Shown here one piece after another: positions 57,901 through 64,000 of a DNA stretch of 64,000 nucleotides. A program made the position numbers and the translations under genes. How positions within the stretch are numbered: the stretch's first letter is position 1; each line of letters starts with the position of its first letter. Origin of the DNA: Scolanthus callimorphus (lineage: Eukaryota > Cnidaria > Anthozoa > Actiniaria > Edwardsiidae); contig CM066914.1 in NCBI GenBank assembly GCA_033964015.1, forward strand, positions 20,495,023 to 20,559,022, in the 5' to 3' direction. The notes under the pieces are model-generated. The model had not been told where the DNA came from, ran no database searches, and saw nothing but the letters and a program-made list of their open reading frames with translations.

Positions 57901-60900
57901 AGCGACGGCCCTCAAATGGATGTCCCCAGAGCCTCCCCTGCGAGCAGACAAACCGGGGAGCTCTGGATACGAGAATGAGACCATTTTTACAGAGAATCAA
58001 AATATCTCCGCTGGCTAGACCAGGGCGTTTACGATCTTTTTTTGGGCTTTGCTGTTGCGCCCCTGAGTCAATCCCCTGAGTCAATCAGCATTCTGAGTCA
58101 ATCAGATCCTTAGCCTGTTTCGCAAAACAAATATCGCAACGCAAGCCAGCCCACTGAAAAGAGGCGGAAAAAGTTTTGATTGGCGATAAAACAATGAAAA
58201 AATCGCGTGCGATGCAACGTCACTGTAACGCGGTCTAATATACATTTCTACATTGTACGTACCTATTTCGCAGCGGTGACCTGCAAAGCCGGGTCTACAG
58301 TCGCAGATATACGGCCCGACGCACGTCCCTCCATTTAAACACCTCACAAGACATCTCATACGCTGACATCGAGACCCTCCAAATCCGCGCGGGCAGCGGC
58401 AGACATTAGAGCCAATACAATGACCGCCGTTCTCGCATCGTGGGGTACACACAGCTGTCAAACACAACGGACCCCCATACCCGCGGGGGCAGCTACAGAC
58501 ATCCGGTCTTACGCAACGACCCCCATTGTAACAGCCATTCCTACAGAACGGCCTACGGCAGCCGATGCCATAATAACCCCTGGGACATCGGCAGGTATAA
58601 GGGGCCACGCACCTCATTCCGTAGGGACAAGGATAGCGGCACATATGTGTACAGGTGCGCCCGTCACCCGTGTAGCCTGGGGGACAAGATCCACACCGGT
58701 ATCCCTCGGGTGTGGCGGGGAGGTTATAGCATTGTACCCTAGGATAGCAGAGATTCGGCTCACAAGGGTTCGTCTCTGGAATTATAAATAAGGAGATATA
58801 CATAATAAGAAGATAAACGATTACGCGGAATAAATGCGGTCTAACGAAAGTCGTTATGGTAGTCGTTGGCTCTTCGCAATGCCGTCCAAACTGAAGTATA
58901 TAAGTTATAGAAGTTATAAGTGAAAAGTCACGAATGTTGATTTAAGTGGACTAGTGAAACGTTCAAAAAGTGGGCATTCTTATTTGCTCCTGTGGATTCT
59001 AATCTCTATTCTGATGGAGTATTTCTGTAAGAACAAAACCACCCCTCGAGTACCCATAAGGTTTTCTGTCTAGCACTTCACTCGTTATGCTTGAACTCAT
59101 CTAGGACACATGTAGCGCGCAACATTTTTGACAAAAACATGTTTTCTTGATGTTTCTTAATTTAGCAATAAGCGACAAGCGTGTGATGTCACCCCAATGT
59201 TAGCGGAGATCTGTCCTAGTTCAGCCTCAACATTAAAAAAATCTGTGTCCGATGGTGCGGAGACGTGTCCTAGTTCAGTCTCAATATTTAAAACAATCTG
59301 TGTCCGAGAATGGGGCAAAAGGGAAAGCTTGCTATGCGCATTTGCAAGAAATCACTTACTTGTACATGTAATCCCGTTACCCGTGAATCCTTGCGGGCAT
59401 CCAGCACAATGATAGCTCCCAATGTCGTTGACGCACGTGACCCCTGGGAAACACGGCGAGTCGCTACACTCGTTTATATCCATATTACACAGCTTTCCAG
59501 TCACTCCTGAATTACACACGCACTCAAAGGAATCACCTCTAGCTACACAGGTAGCATATTCACCACAAGGTCGGCCGCCACAGGGATCCAAACTCGTGTT
59601 GCAGTGCCGTCCGGTGAACAGCTTTTCACAGGTGCAAGTATAGAAGAGCCCATTACGTGAACAGTTGCCATGGATACAAGGGTTTGATTGGCATGCGTCA
59701 ATAATGACGTCACAGTTTGATCCAGTGTATATTTTATCACAGGTGCAAGTATAGGAGAGACCATTACGTGAACAGTTGCCGTGGACACAAGGGTTTGATT
59801 GGCATGTGTCAATAATGACGTCACAGTTTGACCCAGTGTACATTTTAACACAGGTGCAACTATACGAGAGACCATTACGTGTGCAGTTGCCGTGGATACA
59901 AGGATTTGATTGGCATGCGTCAATCATGACGTCACAGTTTGATGCAGTGTACATTTCATTACAGGTGCAAGTATAGGAGAGACCATTGCGTGTGCAGTTG
60001 CCATGGATACATGGATTTGATTGGCATGCGTCAGTTATGACGTCGCAGTTTGATCCAGTGTACATTTTTTCACATTTACAGGTGTATGAAAGCCCAACAT
60101 TAGAACAATTGCCATGGATACAAGGATTTGATTGACACATGTCTATCAGTAAGTCACAGTTTGATCCAGTGTACATTCTATCACATGAGCAAATATACGA
60201 TAATCCATTATTAGAACAGTTTCCATGGATACACGGATTTGACAGGCACACGTCAATCTTGACGTCACAGTCGATCCCAGTATACAGTCTGTCACAAATG
60301 CAAGTATATGAGAGTCCATTTCTAGAGCAGTTGCCATGGATACAAGGGTTTGATTGACACACGTCAATCTGTATTTCACATTGACTTCCCGTATAACCAG
60401 GGAAACAATTACAAGTGTACGATCCAATGCTCCCAAAACACGTTCCATGTTGACAAGGGTTTGATTGACAGGTGTCAATTAAACTGGAGCAATCTGGTCC
60501 AGTAAAACCTTGATAACAGTTACAGATATACGATCCCGCTTGACTAATACAAGTCCCATTGTGGCATGGATCACTCTCGCACATGTTAACAAGTTGATCG
60601 CAATTCGTACCAGTAAAACCAGCATCGCAAATACACTGGTACGATAAACCGCTTTGTTTACAAATGCCGTGAACGCAAGGGCTGTCAGGACACCTGTCAG
60701 ACTGTGAATCACACAGGGTACCCATCCATCCGGGGAAGCACTCGCAATGATACTCGGGTCCACTTCGCAGACCGACAGTCGAATCCTTCACGCATGTACC
60801 CCACACACAAGGGTTGCTCTTACACGGGTCGAGCTTAGTATCACAAAACCGACCAGTATAGCCTCCTTTACAAGTGCATCTCAAAGTACCGTCTTTGTAA

Positions 60901-63900
60901 GAACAGTTTCCATGGCGACAGGGATTTGATTGGCAGGGGCTTATAACTTGGTCACACAACATTCCGTGAAATCCAGCGGAGCAACTGCATTTGAAACCGC
61001 GTTTCTCGTTAACGCATTTTCCATTCACGCACGGGTAACTTTGACAATGATTTCTTTGATCACAGCGTCTGCCGGTGTATCCATCGCGACAGACGCAAAC
61101 GGAATCATTGCGTCTGCTCAGGCAAACGCCACCAGACGCGCATGGATTAGGAACGCAGTAATCTCGCTTGTGGCAGCGCAAACCGCGAAAGCCCCGTCTA
61201 CACATGCACTTGAACCCTTGCTGTGTGTTTATACACCAACCGTTAGACATAACGCACGGTTTCCACTGACAATAGTCTACGCGGCGATCGCACTGTTTCC
61301 CGTAGTAACCAAACTGGCATACACAGCGGTGCTCATTATTGCGATAAACACAGCTTCCGTGGACACATGGATTGGAGTTGCAGGGCTTGATAATCTTATT
61401 ACAAGTAGGACCTTCATAACCCTGTGTGCAGATACACGAGTAGTTATCTCGTCTGTTAAAGCACGTGCCGTGAATGCAAGGATCGGGTGAGCAGTAGTCG
61501 AGTTCGTTACATGTCCCCCCTTTGAATCCCGCGTGGCAGTCACAGTACACGATCTTATTAGTTACTTTACACTCCCCGTGCACGCAAGGATTCTTTGCGC
61601 AATAGTTCATAGTCTCATTACAAAACGTTCCTGTAAAGCTTTCCTGGCATCGGCAGAAGAAAGTGTTATTCACAGATATACATGTCGCATCGTTGTGACA
61701 AGGGTTAGCGTCACACGGGTCCTTTGTCTCAAACTCGCACTTGTCGCCATAGAAACCATCGCTGCACGTGCAACGGTAACCATTGGATACAGTAGTACAG
61801 TTGCCATGGAGACAGGGATTAGGGCTGCAGTTGTCTAATTTCATGCTACAGTTAAAACCAGTGAACCCTTCGTAACATGTGCATATGGCAGTTCCGTTCG
61901 AGACACTGCAGTTTCCAAATGCGCAAGGGCTTGAAACACAAGGAGATGTTTTCTGCTCGCAGAACTTCCCTGTATAACCAGCAAAACATAAGCACAAGGC
62001 ATCCTCCTTGGTGTTCTTACATGCTCCGTTTACACACGGATTTGATTGACAGGCGTCAATCATCTCATTACAGTCCGAGCCTGTGAATCCTGACTTACAG
62101 ACACAGGTCGGTTTACCGGGATTCTCTACGCACGTTCCATGTTCGCATTTGCCGCAAGTAACTGTACTGTTGCAATACTGCCCAGTATAACCAGGTGAAC
62201 AAACGCAATATGACACATTCCCGCTAGCCACGCAATTGCCGTGCGAACATGGGTTAGAGGCACAATTATTAATGGGCGATTCCGTGCATTGTTTATCTGT
62301 AGTATTCCTTAGCGAGGAAGCCCCGTTGCTGTTATTTGAAATCAGTCTTTCGCAGCGCGTCCCGGTAAAATTTCGCGCGCAGATACACTTGAACATATCC
62401 TTTATCCCGATGCAAAATCCATGAGCGCAAGGATTCGGAAAGCATGGAGTTAATCTGACTTGGCAGCGTACACCTGTGAAGCCTGGTGGGCAGATACAAG
62501 TGAAAGTCTCACCTTCGCCCTTGTCAACACATTGTCCCCTGATACAAGGACTTTCCGCGCAAGGGGAAGCCGTCTCTGTGCAGTTCTTACCAGAAACACC
62601 ATTTGCACAGTGACAGCGATAGCTAGTTCCGTGTCTTAAGCAGACCCCATTCATGCAAGGAAGCGATGCACAAGGATCAATTATTGTCTCGCATAATCCT
62701 CCCGTGAATCTCGCGGGACATTGACAGGAAAACCCGCGAGTGTCGTTCCTCTCTGTGCATGCACCGTGAGCGCAAGGGTTTGAAGCACAACGGGGAATTC
62801 TTGTTTCGCAAAACGCTCCCGTAAATCTCGCCTTGCATTTGCACTTGAATTTGCCGCTAGTTGATTGGATACATGTTCCTCCATGACAAGGATTCGGGCT
62901 GCAATAGTTTACAAGTACGCTACAGCGAGGACCAGTAAACCCCTCCGTACAAACGCATTTATCTTCACCATTCATATCAGTAACGCAAGTTCCGTTGGAG
63001 CAAGGCTGCAGTGAGCATTGATCTATTCTTACATTGCAGAGGGAACCAGTGAACCCCTCTCTACACAAACAGCTGAAGTTTCCACTTGAGTTGTTCATGC
63101 ATGTTCCATTTAAACATGGATTTCTGTCACAAGGGTGTTGTTCGATCGCCAAATCACAGTGCGCACCAGTAAAGCCTTCATGGCAGACGCAATGCGCAGA
63201 ACCCCCGACAGCAGAACATGAACCATTGTGACAATTAATCTCATCGCAAGGGTCGATACTGACATTACATAACATGCCTATATAGCCTGGGTGACATATA
63301 CAGATTGGTTTTCCCTGGTTTGAGACGCAAGAGCCGTTGTTACACTCAAGTAGATCGCAATCCTCGAGACATTTAGATAATTTAGAATTTTTATCGACCA
63401 CACATGTAGCGTTATAACTACACGGATTCGAATGGCATGGATCAAGGCTTGTATTACATGAAGGACCAGTATAGGACTCCCGACAGACGCACACAGACGC
63501 ATTCACCTCCGCCGCGAATTTGCATTCCCCATGGACACATGTATTGGAATGGCATGGATCAAGGCTTGTATTACACGAAGGACCAGTATAGGACTCCCGA
63601 CAGACGCACACAGACGCATTCACCTCCGCCGCGAATTTGCATTCCCCATGGACACATGTATTGGAATGGCATGGATCAAGGCTTGTATTACACGAAGGAC
63701 CAGTATAGGACTCCCGACAGACGCACACAGACGCATTCACCTCCGCCGCGAATTTGCATTCCCCATGGACACATGTATTGGAATGGCACGGATCAAGGCT
63801 TGTATTACATGAAGGACCAGTATAGGACTCCCGACAGACGCACACAGACGCATTCACCTCCGCCGCGAATTTGCATTCCCCATGGACACATGTATTGGAA

Positions 63901-64000
63901 TGGCACGGATCGAGGCTTGTATTACACGTAGGACCAATATAGGACTCCCGACAGACGCACACAGACGCATTCACCTCCGCCGCGAATTTGCATTCCCCAT
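54882..64000 (-). CDS. Giant EGF-repeat extracellular protein (partial; 5' end outside window)
   Basis: Exons seen, from 5' to 3': more than 64000-59360, 58775-58263, 56577-56287 and 54980-54882. All junctions are phase 1, so every exon is a symmetric 1-1 unit, as usual for shuffled EGF modules. At least 49 EGF domains are encoded. The long exon holds about 40 Notch/fibropellin-type EGFs; the next begins with a thrombospondin-type EGF, then shorter EGFs of the C-x3-C-x5-C pattern seen in VWDE, tenascins and teneurins. Many modules carry C-x-S-x-P-C, the O-glucose consensus. No catalytic domain, signal peptide or certain membrane segment is in view. A secreted or surface adhesion or matrix role is expected. 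Closest family is fibropellin- or VWDE-like; Notch is unlikely since no LNR, HD or ankyrin part is visible. The stop codon is not identified. Confidence 0.93.
54981..56286 (-). other. Intron of the EGF gene, largely minisatellite
   Basis: Dominated by the array at 55225-55965. Right of it, 56020-56215 has CCACCCTGGAATT-type short repeats. No exon seen. Confidence 0.7.
55225..55965. repeat. Minisatellite of about 27-33-bp units
   Basis: Roughly 25 units of GTGAATACTGATGAGCTGAT followed by TAATGATGTGACT. Unit length varies by 3-6 bp. Some phases are open for 90 codons ([11 protein letters not shown]), only because most units are multiples of three. It lies in an intron of the EGF gene. Confidence 0.92.
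56287..56577 (-). CDS. EGF gene: exon with three VWDE-type EGFs
   Basis: 291 bp, phase 1 both ends; acceptor TTTCTCTTTAG, donor G|GTGAGC. Modules: [20 protein letters not shown]..., [20 protein letters not shown]... and [20 protein letters not shown].... The middle one has an extra Arg-Arg-Trp in the loop before the last cysteine. Confidence 0.94.
56838..57205. repeat. Inverted-repeat element carrying the 25-bp triplicate and CCTAACCC tract
   Basis: CATGGTCTCTAAAACGAATT and GATTATCATCAA at the left are mirrored by TTGATGATAATCGTCA and AATTCGTTTTAGAGACCATG at the right, bounding about 370 bp. Inside, a 25-bp unit GGACGCGCTTTAGGGGATAA is repeated three times (56972-57046), then AACCTAACCCAAA units run to 57152. 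Probably a transposon that contains the tandem repeats. Confidence 0.8.
57750..57990. repeat. Inverted repeat sharing ends with 54774-54835
   Basis: CATTCTCGAACCCAGAGCTC (57757 on) and GAGCTCTGGATACGAGAATG (57959 on) face each other. A single copy of the same end, GAGCTCTGGGTACGAGAATG (about 54814-54833), lies beside the next downstream exon of the same gene. GAGGCTCTGG and CCAGAGCCTC also face inside. Confidence 0.7.
58263..58775 (-). CDS. EGF gene: exon with one thrombospondin-type and four VWDE-type EGFs
   Basis: 513 bp, phase 1 at both ends; acceptor TTATAATTCCAG, donor G|GTACGT. It begins [20 protein letters not shown], then the [14 protein letters not shown] motif typical of thrombospondin/COMP EGF. 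Four short EGFs follow with the pattern C-x3[24 protein letters not shown] and an Arg-rich surface. Confidence 0.95.
58776..59359 (-). other. Intron of the EGF gene
   Basis: 584 bp. Contains two partial repeats of CTGTCCTAGTTCAG-type sequence (59209-59290: GATCTGTCCTAGTTCAGCCT and GACGTGTCCTAGTTCAGTCT). No exon seen. Confidence 0.7.
59360..64000 (-). CDS. EGF gene: giant exon with about 40 EGF modules
   Basis: At least 4641 bp open without a stop, ending ACA A|GTAAGT. Modules of 36-40 residues follow the order C-x4-C-x4-C-x(7-10)-C-x-C-x8-C. The last 12 or so (59600-60960) are alike ([19 protein letters not shown] type). The last module ([11 protein letters not shown] ... CPQGFTGNG) is of the thrombospondin type and begins DINEC, a calcium-binding signature. 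Four modules have C-x4-T-C, the O-fucose consensus (YNATC, HNDATC, GEYATC, FPGVTC); most others have one residue too few. Asn-x-Ser/Thr sequons are frequent. A single exon with about 40 EGFs is odd, since such domains usually come one or two per exon; this suggests intron loss or in-exon tandem growth. Confidence 0.95.
63431..64000 (-). repeat. Near-identical 120-bp coding tandem repeat (one EGF each)
   Basis: Four complete units plus a partial one at the window edge. Each encodes 40 residues: [20 protein letters not shown] followed by [19 protein letters not shown]. Differences are a handful of bases (such as Ile/Thr before GP and ATGG versus ACGG). Each unit has two N-glycosylation sequons (NAS, NTS). 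The O-glucose consensus is lost (SNTC instead of SNPC). The array probably continues past position 64000. Confidence 0.95.

Larger units (their letters stand above)
56578..58262 (-). other. Intron of the EGF gene with several repeats
   Basis: Contains C and G runs at 56740-56780, the inverted pair AACGAATTGATGATTATCAT / ATGATAATCGTCAATTCGTT (about 56838-56857 and 57174-57200), the 25-bp triplicate and CCTAACCC tract at 56972-57152, a GCATTCTCGAACCC-type inverted repeat at 57750-57990 and no exon. Confidence 0.7.

Noticed and set aside
60930..61490. Plus-strand open frame of 186 codons
   Set aside because: Antisense to the giant EGF exon, no domain; the cysteine spacing on the minus strand is decisive.
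63437..63931. Plus-strand open frame of 164 codons with 40-residue repeats
   Set aside because: It is the antisense shadow of the 120-bp EGF units; it has no start context and its repeat comes from the coding strand.
59360..64000. Notch receptor
   Set aside because: Many Notch-type EGFs, but the following exons bring thrombospondin- and VWDE-type EGFs rather than LNR repeats, and the glycosylation pattern differs.

Overview
This is animal nuclear DNA. Genes are split into short exons with GT-AG introns that often exceed 1 kb. Intergenic DNA is AT-rich and crowded with small palindromic (MITE-like) elements. The gene set (acylated globin X-type globins, a single-copy-style AGAP Arf GTPase-activating gene with deeply conserved introns, and a very long EGF-repeat protein) and the style of the repeats suggest a marine invertebrate, most likely an anthozoan cnidarian (coral or sea anemone). 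The species assignment is an inference.

Layout. (1) About 1.7-13 kb: a globin locus. A plus-strand globin has exon 1 at 3075-3238, exon 2 at 4294-4519 and exon 3 at 5257-5388, with a second, same-length first exon upstream at 1743-1906. A minus-strand globin converges on it (exon 1 at 12959-12777, exon 2 at 10942-10717, exon 3 at 9486-9340). All three first exons begin Met-Gly-Cys, the dual acylation signal of membrane-anchored globin X, and the introns sit at the classical globin positions B12.2 and G7.0. The minus-strand copy carries an apparent one-base frame error in exon 1 and a palindrome of roughly 0.9 kb in intron 2. (2) About 13-20 kb: repeats and intergenic DNA. (3) 20.0-44.2 kb, plus strand: a complete AGAP (centaurin-gamma) gene of about 17-18 coding exons with GTPase-like, split PH, ArfGAP and ankyrin domains. 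It has one GC-AG intron and a phase-compatible candidate alternative first exon at 32527-32593 that would give a form lacking the GTPase-like domain. (4) 46.7-52.0 kb, plus strand: a five-exon gene for a 188-residue basic, coiled-coil protein whose C-terminus resembles the ribosome-binding tails of PYM and eIF2A. Its intron 2 holds a transposon-like element filled with CRE palindromes. (5) 54.9 kb to the right edge, minus strand: the 3' part of a giant secreted or membrane EGF-repeat gene with at least 49 EGF modules, including an array of near-identical 120-bp units at the right edge.

The genes look functionally unrelated. AGAP acts in Arf-dependent membrane traffic, the globins are probably membrane-tethered haem proteins, the PYM/eIF2A-like protein may touch ribosomes, and the EGF protein is extracellular. 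The most unusual material is the globin cluster with its duplicate first exons, the AGAP alternative start and GC-AG intron, a 77-bp retroposed poly(A) fragment with a clean target-site duplication, the CRE-bearing tandem element, the EGF array, and a recurring CCAAT/GCGCGC module shared by several repeat families. No tRNA, rRNA, CRISPR array, or viral or long transposase-like coding region was seen.
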